A stretch of 43,731 nt of DNA from Chloroflexota bacterium (GTDB lineage Bacteria; Chloroflexota; Limnocylindria; Limnocylindrales; CSP1-4): positions 63,901 through 107,631 of the forward strand of contig JAUJNA010000006.1 in the NCBI GenBank assembly GCA_030446555.1, given 5' to 3'. Below, piece after piece: positions 6,853 through 16,263 of this stretch; positions within the stretch are counted from its first letter, which is position 1; each line of letters begins with the position of its first letter. The translations under genes were made by a program, and so were the position numbers. A model generated the notes under the pieces. That model ran no database searches. It worked only from the letters and a program-made list of their open reading frames with translations, and was not told the DNA's origin.

Positions 6853-8697
6853 TTACTCGACGAAGAGCAGGTAGCGCACGACCAGCATGCCATCCTGGAC
6901 GGTGGAGACGCCGATGAAGCGGTCGAGCGGCTCGATATTGGGTCGCACGTCCGTCTCGTACGGTGCGCGCTGCTCTTCGGGGATGAGCCTCTCGACCGCC
7001 GCGCGCACCGCGCCGATATCGAGGTACATGACCCCTCCGTTCGTCGCACCGCCCGCGGCGCCCAAGGCCGTGGAGTAGGCGCCGTTGGCAGCCAGCGAGT
7101 CCGTCTGCGGGCGCTCCAGCACGCCCTTCACGAAGTCGCCCGCACCGAGCACGAAGAGGCCGTCCTTGATCGTGTAGCTGAGCGACGCTTCGATCGGCAG
7201 CTCATCCAGCAGCTGCCCGAGGCGAGCGCGGTCCGGCCTGATGGTCGTGACCGAGGCGCCGGCGATGGTCTCCTCGACGATCTCGAACGGCGTGTCCTCG
7301 CCGAACGCGATCGCCGCCCGGGCGGCGGCGGTCAGCCGCTCCACGCGCTGCGCCGCGACGGCCTCGTCGGTGACGGTGGCCACGATCCCGAGCCCGAAGC
7401 GCTCGTCCTGGATGCTGACGCCCACGCCGACGTCCTGCGCCCAGGTGAGGAACTCTTCCAGCGGCGTGCCCAGGAACTCCTCGACGTCCTCGAGGTCGTC
7501 TTTCGACACGGCGTCCCCACCCTGAGCCTTGAGCTGTTTCACGAGCGTCCGGACGGTCTGGCCGACGTCACGCTGCTCGATGTAGAAGGCGGTGCTAGCC
7601 GGCATCCGTGCCGCGAGACCGCTGTCGCGCATCCCGGGGAGCGGGGTGGCAGAGCCCGGGACCATGCGCATATCGATGGCCAGACGATCCCCCTCCACGC
7701 GGACGGCGCCGACCATCGACTTCGGGAAGGCGTTCCAGTCCATGCCGATGTCGGGCGCTTCGGCGGCCGACATCTGGCGTCTCAGCTCCTCGATGAAGGG
7801 CGCGAAGTCGAGGTACATGGCGCCCAGCCGCTGGCCGGGCAGACCCGCCAGCTGGGACTTGAAGGGCTCGGCGTCGGCCAGGGCCGGCTCGGCGCCGGCC
7901 AGGATGTCGAGCGACGCCTTGAGCTGGTCCGCGTCCATCGCGAAGAGGAGGAGCTCATCGGTGACCGCATACGAGAGCGACTCGTTGACGGACCCTGGCT
8001 GCTCCCACGTGACGATGGTCGCCCCGTTCGCGGGCTCCTGCGTGAAGGTGGCGCCCGACTCCAGCGCGAAGACCTGGATCTGCTGGAGGAAGGTCTCGAG
8101 CTCCGCGCGGTCCGACACGCTGAGCGCTCCCACGACCGGGACGGACGCCTTCCCTGTGTCGCGGTCGGGTCCGCCGGGTCCGAAGGCGTCCTCCGGGACG
8201 GACGTCACCGCGAGGGAGAACTCACCCTCGAACCAGGGATCGACGTTGCCGCTGTACGTCAACCGATCCCTGCTCGCCGTGCGCGTGAGGCGATCGAGTG
8301 CGTCGTTGATCTTCAGGTCGAAATTGGCCGGATCCCCGAACCCCGGGAACTTGCCCATGAACGAGACGAGGTTGTCCCGCTGATCGCCCGGCAGGTCCAG
8401 TCGCATCTCCACGTACGCCACCGTCGTGGGGGGCAGATAGCTGGGGCCGAGTGCTGCGGTGGACTGCCCCCCGGTCGCGAACATGGCGATGCCCACGCCG
8501 GCCGTGACGACGAGCGCAGTGGCTACGAGCGCGACGGCCCAGCGTGCGCCGCTGCGGCGGCGCGAGGCCGGAGCAGACGGGGGTGGGGTCGGCGACGTGG
8601 GGCCGCCAGCCCACGGCGTCACGGTGGGGGGGCTCTCGTCAGGCCGCTGCCAGGGAGGAGTGGGTTGCGGGCCCGGGTCCGAGGTGGGAGAGCTCAT
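6853..8697 (-). CDS. DUF3352 membrane-anchored protein
   Basis: The 614-residue protein has a proline-rich cytoplasmic N-terminus (about 1-47), a single transmembrane helix at roughly 50-72 (WAVALVATALVVTAGVGIAM) and a long extracytoplasmic region resembling DUF3352. That region has recurring YVEMRLDLPGDQR, MYLDFAPF and MYLDIGAV type strands. The function of DUF3352 is unknown. The ATG at 8697 is chosen because the proline-rich tail and the helix follow directly. The frame is open upstream into ffh only because ffh has lost its stop frame. Lying between ffh and rpsP it is out of place functionally. A 10-bp inverted repeat sits just before its start. Confidence 0.8.
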   Translation of the reverse strand: MSSPTSDPGPQPTPPWQRPDESPPTVTPWAGGPTSPTPPPSAPASRRRSGARWAVALVATALVVTAGVGIAMFATGGQSTAALGPSYLPPTTVAYVEMRLDLPGDQRDNLVSFMGKFPGFGDPANFDLKINDALDRLTRTASRDRLTYSGNVDPWFEGEFSLAVTSVPEDAFGPGGPDRDTGKASVPVVGALSVSDRAELETFLQQIQVFALESGATFTQEPANGATIVTWEQPGSVNESLSYAVTDELLLFAMDADQLKASLDILAGAEPALADAEPFKSQLAGLPGQRLGAMYLDFAPFIEELRRQMSAAEAPDIGMDWNAFPKSMVGAVRVEGDRLAIDMRMVPGSATPLPGMRDSGLAARMPASTAFYIEQRDVGQTVRTLVKQLKAQGGDAVSKDDLEDVEEFLGTPLEEFLTWAQDVGVGVSIQDERFGLGIVATVTDEAVAAQRVERLTAAARAAIAFGEDTPFEIVEETIAGASVTTIRPDRARLGQLLDELPIEASLSYTIKDGLFVLGAGDFVKGVLERPQTDSLAANGAYSTALGAAGGATNGGVMYLDIGAVRAAVERLIPEEQRAPYETDVRPNIEPLDRFIGVSTVQDGMLVVRYLLFVE

Positions 8698-8703
8698 GGT
8701 GGC

Positions 8704-8735
8704 GGCGATGTTCTCACGACGCCATGAACATCGCC
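8704..8735. repeat. 10-bp perfect inverted repeat before the DUF3352 gene
   Basis: GGCGATGTTC at 8704-8713 and GAACATCGCC at 8726-8735 are exact reverse complements separated by 12 nt. The nearer arm ends 6 nt upstream of the DUF3352 ATG. It could be an operator or an RNA hairpin over the ribosome-binding region. There is no T-run, so a terminator is unlikely. Confidence 0.6.
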
Positions 8736-8780
8736 CCACGCGCCCTACTGGCCGGCAGGCGCCAAGGGTAGCGGTGCTGG

Positions 8781-10113
8781 CTACCGGCGTCCCACGCCCG
8801 GCAGGGAAGGCATCCGGCCGCCGCCTCCCGACAGCTGGCGGATGACACGGCTGCATCTCCCCGAACTGCTTGATGAGCCGGTTGACCTCCGGCAACGAGG
8901 TCCCTGAGCCGCGGGCGATGCGACGCCGTCGCGAGGCGTTGAGGACGTTCGGATCGGTCCGCTCGGAGGGTGTCATCGAGCGGATGATGGCCTCGACGCG
9001 CTTGAGCTCGCCGCGATCGACCGCCTGCTGCGCATCCTTGGCGGCACCGCGCATCCCGGGGATCATCTCCAGCAGTGAGCCGAGCGGACCCATCTTCTTC
9101 AGTTGCTGCATCTGCTCCAGGAAATCCTCGAGGGTGAAGGCGTTCCTGCGCAGCTTCTGGGCCAGCCGGTCGGCCTGGCTCTCGTCGAACGTCTCCTGGG
9201 CACGCTCCACGAGGGTCAGGACATCGCCCATGCCCAGGATGCGTCCCGCCAGGCGGTCGGGATGGAACGGCTCCAACGCATCGGTCCGCTCGCCCGTGCC
9301 CAGGAACTTCACGGGCAGGCCCGAGACAGCGCCGATCGAGAGCGCCGCTCCTCCGCGGGCGTCACCGTCGATCTTGGTCAGCACGAGGCCGGTCACGGGG
9401 ACGGCGTCGCGGAACGCCTCAGCGACGGCGACCGCCTCCTGGCCGACCATGGCATCGACGACGAGCAGGGTCTCTGCCGGCCGAAGCGCCTCGGCCAGGC
9501 CGCGGATCTCTGCCATGAGCGCCTCGTCGACCGAGAGGCGACCGGCGGTATCGAGCAGCACCACGTCGCGACCGGTGGCCCTGGCCTCCGCGATCCCCGA
9601 GCGGGCGATCTCGAGGACGGGGGTGCCGGGGGCCGAGCGGTGCACCGGCACGTCAACGCTCCGGCCCAGCGTCACGAGTTGGTCGATCGCGGCCGGTCGA
9701 TAGGGGTCGGCGGCCACGAGCATGGGCTGCCGACCCATCCTCACCACGTGACGCGCCAGCTTGGCGGCCGAGGTCGTCTTGCCCGAACCCTGAAGGCCGA
9801 CCAGCATGACCACCGACGGCGACCCGGTCAGCCGGAACGTCCGGTCCCCGGAGCCCAGGATCGCCGTCAGCTCGTCGTTGACGATCTTGATGATCATCTG
9901 GCCCGCGTTGACGTTCCGGAGCACCTCTGTGCCCACGGCTCGAGCCTTGACACGACCCACGAAGTCCTTGACCACGCGGAAGTTGACATCGGCTTCGAGC
10001 AGGGCCAGGCGGACTTCCCGCATGGCTGCCTCGACGTCCGCCTCGGTGATCCGCCCGCGGCCGGTCAGCTTGCCCAGGGTGTCTCGGAGGCGGTCGGACA
10101 GCGCATCGAACAT
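8781..10113 (-). CDS. ffh: signal recognition particle GTPase Ffh, frameshifted near the 3' end
   Basis: Ffh binds 4.5S RNA and signal sequences and pairs with FtsY. It has the N domain, Walker A GLQGSGKT at about 106-113, DTAGR, TKIDGDARGG and an M domain with MIPGMRG and RRRRIARGSGT. After FGEMQ the frame goes astray. Ignoring one base of the CC at 8849-8850 restores RVIRQLSGGGGRMPSLPG and a TAG at 8781, giving 443 residues, a normal length. As written the frame instead runs 640 codons on through the DUF3352 gene. The ATG at 10113 follows a -10 box (TAGACT) by 8 nt, suggesting a leaderless message. The indel is probably a sequence error, since ffh is essential. Confidence 0.93.
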
Positions 10114-10121
10114 GGGCCGGG

Positions 10122-10127
10122 AGTCTA
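10122..10127 (-). promoter_or_regulatory. -10 box for leaderless ffh
   Basis: TAGACT on the minus strand ends 8 nt before the ffh ATG at 10113, predicting a 5' end within two bases of the start codon. It separates ffh transcription from ftsY, whose stop is at 10157. Confidence 0.5.
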
Positions 10128-10156
10128 GCCGAGCGCGCCGCCCACCAGCATGCCGC

Positions 10157-11065
10157 TCACCCGAACAGCGCCTCCACGAACGCGTCCGGCGTGAAGTCCA
10201 GCAGATCCTCGGCCCGCTCGCCCACGCCCACGAAGAGCACCGGCACGCCCAGCTCGCGTTCGATGGAGAAGCAGATGCCACCCCGCGAAGTGGAGTCCAG
10301 CTTGGTCAGGACGATGCCGGTCAGCCCGGTCGACCCATGGAACGCCTTGGCCTGTGCCAGGCCGTTCTGACCGGTCGTCGCATCCAGCACGAAGAGGACC
10401 TCGGGAAGTGCCTCGGGGATGCGCTTGGTGATGGTGCGGCGCATCTTGGCCAGCTCCTGCATGAGGTTCGATCTCGTGTGCAGGCGCCCCGCCGTGTCAG
10501 CGATGACCACGTCGATCCGCCGTGCGACCGCCGCGTCCAGGGCGTCGTACACGACGGCCGAGGGATCGGCGTTCGGTGCGTGCGAGACGACCGGCACGTC
10601 CACGCGCCGGGCCCACGTCGCGAGCTGGTCGATGGCAGCCGCCCGGAAGGTGTCGGCCGCGGCGAGGAGGACGCGCGCCCCCCGGGTCCGGAAGCGGTAC
10701 GCGAGCTTGGCGATGGTCGTCGTCTTGCCCGTGCCGTTGACGCCCACCACGAGGATGACCGCCGGGATGTCCGGCCCCGGCTTGCGGGGCCAGGGCTGCG
10801 CATCGCGCTGCGCGAACAGGTGGAGCAGCTCGTGCCGAACCGCGAGCTCGGGTGGGACATCGCGCCGGGCGCGAGCACGGGCGACCAGGTCGATCGCCAG
10901 CTCGGCGCCCAGGTCCGCTGCGATGAGCGTCTCCTCCACCGCTTCCCAGGTCTCGTCGTCGACGCTGCCGCGCAGCAGGCCGCGCAGACGGGAACCGAAG
11001 CCGGCGCGACTGCGCGCGACGCCGATGCGCAGCGACGGAGCGGCAGGCTCGTCGATCCGGGTCAC
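10157..11065 (-). CDS. ftsY: signal recognition particle receptor FtsY
   Basis: FtsY is the SRP receptor GTPase at the membrane. The 302-residue protein lacks the long acidic A domain of E. coli and starts almost directly with the NG domain. It has the N-domain motif EETLIAADLG, Walker A GVNGTGKTTTIAKLA near 108, the insertion-box AADTFRAAAIDQL, DTAGRLHTRSNLM and TKLDSTSRGG. The GTG at 11065 shares two bases with the smc stop (GTGA). The rnc-smc-ftsY-ffh series is a common arrangement. Confidence 0.96.
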   Translation of the reverse strand: MTRIDEPAAPSLRIGVARSRAGFGSRLRGLLRGSVDDETWEAVEETLIAADLGAELAIDLVARARARRDVPPELAVRHELLHLFAQRDAQPWPRKPGPDIPAVILVVGVNGTGKTTTIAKLAYRFRTRGARVLLAAADTFRAAAIDQLATWARRVDVPVVSHAPNADPSAVVYDALDAAVARRIDVVIADTAGRLHTRSNLMQELAKMRRTITKRIPEALPEVLFVLDATTGQNGLAQAKAFHGSTGLTGIVLTKLDSTSRGGICFSIERELGVPVLFVGVGERAEDLLDFTPDAFVEALFG

Positions 11066-14000
11066 GTCCCCGAGGCCAGGGCGGGTCCCGGGCCATGGGC
11101 GCCGACCGGGATCGCCACGGCCCGTGAGGCGCCCTCGTCGGAGGGCTCCAGTCGGAGTGATACCACGCGGCTCACGGCGTCGTCGCCCACGGTCACCCCG
11201 TAGAGCGCGTCGGCGGCCTCGATGGTGCCGCGGTTGTGCGTGATGACGATGAACTGGATCCTCTCGGCGAGGGAACGGAGCGCCGTCGAGAACCGGCCGA
11301 TGTTCGCCTCATCGAGCGCCGCGTCGACCTCGTCGAGCACACAGAAAGGCACCGGTCGCACCTCGAGCATGGCCATCAGGAGGGCGACGGCGGTGAGGGC
11401 CCGTTCCCCGCCCGACAGCATCTGGAGCGGCTGGCGCTTCTTGCCCGGCGGCCGCGCGGTGATCTCGACCCCCGTCGCGGAGAGGTTGTCCGGGTCGGTG
11501 AGCGCGAGATCCGCCTCGCCGCCGTCGAAGAGCTGCCGGAACCGCCGGGCGAAGGCATCCTCGAGAGCCGCGAAGGTGCGCCGGAACTGCTCGGCGATCC
11601 TCGTGCTCAATGCCGCGATGAGCTCGCGTGTGGATCCGATGGCGGACTCCAGGTCCGCGCGCTGCGCCTCGAGCGCCGCCAATCGGTCCCGCACCTCGGC
11701 GTACTCCTCCGCCGCGAACGGGTTGCTCGCCCCCAGCTCGTGGTACCGACGGCGCAGGACTGCCAGCCGAGCGGCGCCTGGTGCGGCCGGCCCGGTGGAT
11801 GGGTCGGGCGCCGCGGATGTCCAGCGGGCGACGGCCGCTTCGAGGGCCGATTCCAGCACCGTCGCAGAGTCCTGGCTCTCGACCGCCGATGCCTCGGTCT
11901 CGAGTCGGCCACTCTCGTCGACCATCACCGCGACGCCGTCGTGTCCGAGGCTGGCCAGCTCGACGAGGAACTGCTCGCGGACGCCCTCCAGACGGAGGCG
12001 TGCCTGCATCTCGGCCACTTCCGCGGCGCGACTGCGCCCCTCGGCCGCGCGCAGCCGCTCGCGAGCGTCGATCTGCCGCCGTTCGACGGCGGAAAGTGCC
12101 CGACCGTGCTCATCACCACCCCGCTGTGACTCGGCGAGGACCGATCCCAGGCGGCGCTCCTCGGCGACCGCGACGGCCAGTTCGGCGGCGGCCCGCTGGC
12201 GGGCGAGCGCGACGTCGGTCTCGGCCGCGATCAGGCCGCCCATCTCGGTATCGATCCGATGGAGGTGCGCCTCGTCCATGGCCAGCGCGACCTCGGCTCG
12301 GCGATGGCGGTCCTCGGCCGCTGCCCGAGTGCGAGCCGCGTCGGCGAGCTGTCCCTCGAGTGCCTGGCGGCGGCGTGCCAGCTCTTCCGCACGGGCCTCC
12401 AGCGCAGCGATGGCTGCGCGCAGGCTGTCGTCGGCAAGCGCGGCGGTCTCCTCGGCGCCATGCGCGTCCTGCTGGAGGACCTGCAGCGCCTCTTGGACGG
12501 TCTCGACATCCCGCGCCGCGCGCTCGCGCTGAGCGTCGTCCCATTGCCGCTCGCGCGCCGCCATCTCGGCCGCACGCGCCGTGGCGCGCTCATGGTCCTC
12601 GGCGACTCGCCGTTCGCGCCGGGCGTGCTCCAGCTGCGCGCGGGAGCGATCCAGCCCCTGGCGCAGCAGCCGGCTGCGCGACGTTGCGCCTGCCTGAGCT
12701 TCCTTCGCCTCCGCCCACGCCGCCTCCAGGGATGCCAGCCTTCGCAGGAGGCCGGCACGTTCTTCCTGGCGCGCGAGGATGGACTCACGTGCACCCAGGC
12801 GGATGGCCCCGTCCTCGGTCACGACCGCACCATCGAGCGTCGCGATACGCCATCCGGGTGGCAGCAACGGCCGGAGGGCCAGGGCGCCGGGCAGATCGGG
12901 GGTCCAGAGCGCCCGCTCGAGCAGCCTCGTGACAGCACCGCTCGGATCGCGTCGGATGGCATCGACCATCCGGCCACCACCAGCCCCGGAGGCAGCCGTC
13001 TCAGCCCGCACGGCGTCGGGCGACCGGGTGGGCCGTGGCCGCCCGGTCGGCTCCTCCAGGACGAGGATCCCGCTCGCCCCGTCACTCATCGTCAGCGCGA
13101 CCTCGCTGGGCACGAGCATGGCAGAGAGGGTGTCACCGAGGGCGGCCTCCACCGCCACGCGCAGGTGTGCTTCGACCTCCAGCCCCTGCGCCACCCGGCG
13201 CCCGCCACGACCCCGCACCGCCCTGGCGAACCGCTCGTCACCGCTCGATGAAAGCAGCGCATCGATCGCGGCCAAGCTGGCGCGCGTGCCCTGCAGCTCC
13301 GCCGTCAGGCGGGTCCGTCGCACCTCCGTCTCGGACACGGCGGCGTCTGTCGACTCGCTCTCCGCGCGGCGCCCTTCGAAGGCCGCTTCCGCGGCCGCCT
13401 CCCGTTGCGATGCTCGCCGCAGCTCGTCCGCCGCCTCCTCAGCGGCCGTCGCGCTGGCCGCCGCCCGCTGGCGCGACTTCGCGGCGCGCACGGACCGATC
13501 CTCGAACGCCGCGCGAGCGTCGCGAGCGCGGCGGGAGAGACGCTCCAGCTCGGCGAGACGGGCCGAGCGCTCCCGTCGCGCGAGTCCCCGATGGTCCTCA
13601 CCGTCGACACCCTCGTCCTGTATGGATGCCAAGCGCCGCCGTATCTCCGCCTCAGCGAGGCGGGCGGCGTCGGACGACTCATGCAGCTCCGGGTCGACAT
13701 CGGGCACCGGCTGGGCGGCCACCCGCCGAGCCTCATCGCTGCGTCCCACCAGCGCTCGGCGCTCCTCAGACAGTCGCGTCCGATCGCGCTCCGCGCTGGC
13801 CAGCTCGGACACGAGCCTCGTTTCGGTGAGCCGCAGCTCCATCGTGCGGGTGCGTGCGGCGTCGTAGGCGTCACGAGCCCGTCGCTCGGTCTCGGCTCGC
13901 TCGGCGAGGATCCGGGTGAGTCTGCCGCTCTCGTGTTCCGCTTCCCGCAGATCGGCCAGCGCTTCGTCGGCGTCGCGGCGCGCCGCATCGAGGAGCGAGC

Positions 14001-14751
14001 GCTCCTCGCCCTCGACGCGCATCGCGTCCAGGATGCGCGACCGAGCTGCCGCGACGAGTCCCTGCGCGAGCTCCGCGCCTGCCGAGCGACGGGCCTCTTG
14101 CTGCTCGGCCTGCGCCGCCAGCCTGCGTGCCTGCGGCCGCAGCTCGGCGAGCACGTCACGGACGCGCTCGAGGTTCGCGGTGGCCTCCGCGAGCTCGGCC
14201 TCGGCATGGCGACGCCGCCGCTCGTGCCGGCGGATCCCCGCCGCCTCCTCGAACAGCGGGCGCCGCTCTTCCGGCCGGAGCGCCAGCGCCTGGTCGACCA
14301 TGCCCTGTCCGATGAAGAGGAAGGCGTTGTCGGCGAGGTTCGCGGCATCGAGCAGCTCGGCCAGGTCGCGCAGCCGGACGCGCTGGCGGTTCAGGAGGTA
14401 CTCGTTCTCGCCCGAGCGGAAGAGTCGTCGACCCAGCTCCACCTCGCCGAAGTCGATGGGCAGGAGGCCGTCGGCGTTGTCGATGAGGACCGCCACGTCG
14501 GCCATCCCGATGGCCCGGCGCGAGGATGAGCCGGCGAAGATGATGTCCTCCGCTCGACGCGTACGCAGCGAGCGGCCCTGCTCTCCCAGGGCCCAGCGAA
14601 GTGCATCGGCCAGGTTGCTCTTGCCCGAGCCGTTGGGACCGACGACGGCACTGATGCCGGGCCCGAACTCCACGGTGGTCCGTTCAGCGAACGACTTGAA
14701 GCCGAGCATGCGAAGCTCGCGCAGCCGAGCCCCGGGCCGCTCGCCGCTCAC
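11062..14751 (-). CDS. smc: chromosome segregation protein SMC
   Basis: SMC forms the bacterial condensin core with ScpA and ScpB. The 1229-residue protein has the head motif GPNGSGKSN at 38-46, the FIGQGMVDQAL region near 150, two long Ala/Arg/Glu-rich coiled-coil arms flanking a hinge around 480-640, and a C-terminal head with LSGGERALTAVALL followed by CVLDEVDAALDEAN. The GTG at 14751 overlaps the rnc stop (GTGA). Both ATPase half-sites look intact. The length is typical. Confidence 0.97.
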   Translation of the reverse strand: MSGERPGARLRELRMLGFKSFAERTTVEFGPGISAVVGPNGSGKSNLADALRWALGEQGRSLRTRRAEDIIFAGSSSRRAIGMADVAVLIDNADGLLPIDFGEVELGRRLFRSGENEYLLNRQRVRLRDLAELLDAANLADNAFLFIGQGMVDQALALRPEERRPLFEEAAGIRRHERRRRHAEAELAEATANLERVRDVLAELRPQARRLAAQAEQQEARRSAGAELAQGLVAAARSRILDAMRVEGEERSLLDAARRDADEALADLREAEHESGRLTRILAERAETERRARDAYDAARTRTMELRLTETRLVSELASAERDRTRLSEERRALVGRSDEARRVAAQPVPDVDPELHESSDAARLAEAEIRRRLASIQDEGVDGEDHRGLARRERSARLAELERLSRRARDARAAFEDRSVRAAKSRQRAAASATAAEEAADELRRASQREAAAEAAFEGRRAESESTDAAVSETEVRRTRLTAELQGTRASLAAIDALLSSSGDERFARAVRGRGGRRVAQGLEVEAHLRVAVEAALGDTLSAMLVPSEVALTMSDGASGILVLEEPTGRPRPTRSPDAVRAETAASGAGGGRMVDAIRRDPSGAVTRLLERALWTPDLPGALALRPLLPPGWRIATLDGAVVTEDGAIRLGARESILARQEERAGLLRRLASLEAAWAEAKEAQAGATSRSRLLRQGLDRSRAQLEHARRERRVAEDHERATARAAEMAARERQWDDAQRERAARDVETVQEALQVLQQDAHGAEETAALADDSLRAAIAALEARAEELARRRQALEGQLADAARTRAAAEDRHRRAEVALAMDEAHLHRIDTEMGGLIAAETDVALARQRAAAELAVAVAEERRLGSVLAESQRGGDEHGRALSAVERRQIDARERLRAAEGRSRAAEVAEMQARLRLEGVREQFLVELASLGHDGVAVMVDESGRLETEASAVESQDSATVLESALEAAVARWTSAAPDPSTGPAAPGAARLAVLRRRYHELGASNPFAAEEYAEVRDRLAALEAQRADLESAIGSTRELIAALSTRIAEQFRRTFAALEDAFARRFRQLFDGGEADLALTDPDNLSATGVEITARPPGKKRQPLQMLSGGERALTAVALLMAMLEVRPVPFCVLDEVDAALDEANIGRFSTALRSLAERIQFIVITHNRGTIEAADALYGVTVGDDAVSRVVSLRLEPSDEGASRAVAIPVGAHGPGPALASGT

Positions 14752-15449
14752 GTACCCGCGCCCGACAGGCGCAGGAGAGCCGCCTGTGCTGCCTCCGTCT
14801 CGGCGTCGCGGCGGCTCCTGCCCTCACCCACGCCGAGGCGCTCGCCCAGGACGCTCACCTCCACGACGTAGTGCTTGGCGTGGTCGGGGCCGTCCGCGCT
14901 CAACAGCCGGTAGAGCGGCGGCCGGCCGGTCCGCGCCACGGCGTTCTCCTGGAGCAGGCTCTTGGCGGGTTTCGATGCATCAGCCCGGTCGTGCGCGTCG
15001 AGCTCGGGAGCTGCCCAGACCAGGAAGCTGCGGCGAGCCGCTTCGAGGCCCTCGTCGAGGTAGATGGCGGCGACCAGGGCTTCCAGCGACGCGGCGACGA
15101 CGCTCCCGCGTTGGTGCTCACCGGAGCGCTCGGCCCCCTGACCGAGGCGCAACGCGGACCCCAGATCCAGGCGGGCACCGATGCGCGCCAACCCGCGCGT
15201 GGAGACGAGGGCTGCTCGGCGGGTCGTCAGGCTCCCCTCCGGCTCCAGCGGGTATCGGCTCCACAGGGCTTCCGAGACGATCAGCGAGATCACGGCATCA
15301 CCGAGATACTCGAGCCGCTCGTTCGCGACGAGGCCCAGCTCGGGATGCTCGTTCACGTAGCTGGTATGGACGAGCGCCTGCTCGAGCAAGGCGGGATCGC
15401 GGAACCGGAGGCCAAGGCGCGCCGCCAGCTGGGCCGCGGGGGAGCTCAC
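14748..15449 (-). CDS. rnc: ribonuclease III
   Basis: RNase III cuts double-stranded RNA, including rRNA precursors. From the GTG at 15449 the protein has 233 residues. It shows the signature NERLEYLGDAVISLIVSE, the second catalytic acidic region SLEALVAAIYLDEG and a C-terminal dsRNA-binding domain with HYVVEVSVLGE and a final AETEAAQAALLRL helix. The frame is open farther upstream into acpP, but that part has no similarity. It starts 22 nt after the acpP stop and is coupled to smc. Confidence 0.94.
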   Translation of the reverse strand: MSSPAAQLAARLGLRFRDPALLEQALVHTSYVNEHPELGLVANERLEYLGDAVISLIVSEALWSRYPLEPEGSLTTRRAALVSTRGLARIGARLDLGSALRLGQGAERSGEHQRGSVVAASLEALVAAIYLDEGLEAARRSFLVWAAPELDAHDRADASKPAKSLLQENAVARTGRPPLYRLLSADGPDHAKHYVVEVSVLGERLGVGEGRSRRDAETEAAQAALLRLSGAGT

Positions 15450-15471
15450 GCCCCGCTGGGGGCCGTGGGGA

Positions 15472-15714
15472 CTACGCCTGGGAGTGCTCGTCGATGAAGT
15501 CGGCGGCGTCCTGGACGGTGCGGATCTTCTCCGCATCCTCGTCCGAGATCTCCGTGCCGAACTCCTCCTCGAGGCTCATGATCAGCTCCACGAGGTCGAG
15601 CGAGTCCGCGTTCAGATCGTCCACGAAGGAGGCCTCGGGCTTGACTTCCTCCTCGTCGACGCCGAGCTGCTCCACGACGATCTTCTTGAGGCGCTCGTAG
15701 GTCGTCGCCGTCAC
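15472..15714 (-). CDS. acpP: acyl carrier protein
   Basis: Acyl carrier protein holds growing fatty acids on a phosphopantetheine arm. The 80-residue acidic protein has the attachment motif [18 protein letters not shown], with the modified Ser at about 38. An AGGGAAGGAG Shine-Dalgarno sequence lies 5 nt before the GTG at 15714. It lies between nusB and rnc, near plsX, the common grouping for phospholipid precursor genes. Confidence 0.97.
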   Translation of the reverse strand: MTATTYERLKKIVVEQLGVDEEEVKPEASFVDDLNADSLDLVELIMSLEEEFGTEISDEDAEKIRTVQDAADFIDEHSQA

Positions 15715-15759
15715 CGGTGCTCCTTCCCTGTGGTGGCGGTGGGGAACCGCCCTCCCCTA

Positions 15760-16263
15760 TCACGGCTGGCGGGCCCGACCGTCCCTCCCTGGGGCGTCGG
15801 TGTCCTGCCCTCCGGCATCCACCCGCCCGAGCACGCCGTTGAGCAGTCGCCGGGTCGGTTCGCCGCTGTACGTGCGAGCCAGTTCGACCCATTCCGAGAT
15901 GGCGACCCGGGCCGGCGTCGTCGGGCAGTGTAGCAGTTCACCCATCGCCGATCGCAGCAGCGCGCGGTCGATCCGAGCGAGCTGGACGACGGGCCAGGCG
16001 GGTGCCGCGGCCTCGATCCGAGCGTCGATCCGGTCACGATGTCGCATCACCGCCTCCACCAGTGCCCGGGCGTGGCGTGCCGCCTCGGGAGGCGTGCCTT
16101 CCTCCTCGATGCGTCGCTCCAACGCGCGTGACGCCGTTCGGTGCCCGAAGTCCGCCTCGAAGATCGCGCCGAGGGCGAGCCGTCGTCCCTCGCGCTCCGC
16201 GCGATGGCCGCCTCGCGGACCGTCGGCCGCAGACGCGGATCGCCGGTCAGGCTGGGACACCAT
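15760..16263 (-). CDS. nusB: transcription antitermination factor NusB
   Basis: NusB binds boxA RNA with S10 in the rRNA antitermination complex. The 167-residue all-helical protein carries the C-terminal family block RIDRALLRSAMGELLHCP, VAISEWVELARTYSGE and RLLNGVLGR. About 25 basic residues precede the first helix and a hydrophilic tail follows. The ATG at 16263 overlaps the plsX end by 17 nt. Its place between plsX and acpP fits the cluster. Confidence 0.93.
   Translation of the reverse strand: MVSQPDRRSASAADGPRGGHRAEREGRRLALGAIFEADFGHRTASRALERRIEEEGTPPEAARHARALVEAVMRHRDRIDARIEAAAPAWPVVQLARIDRALLRSAMGELLHCPTTPARVAISEWVELARTYSGEPTRRLLNGVLGRVDAGGQDTDAPGRDGRARQP

Noticed and set aside
8704-8735. 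LexA/SOS box at the inverted repeat before the DUF3352 gene
   Set aside because: The half-sites are in the opposite order and too far apart (GTTC-N12-GAAC rather than GAAC-N4-GTTC).
6853-10281. A single 1142-codon frame suggesting an Ffh-DUF3352 fusion protein
   Set aside because: The shift after FGEMQ destroys the normal Ffh ending, which is present one base away with its own stop. The fusion is a by-product of the extra base.
15924-15940. TGC-TACACT, an extended -10-like site on the minus strand
   Set aside because: It lies inside nusB, within codons for a conserved segment (MGELLHCP), so it is coding sequence.
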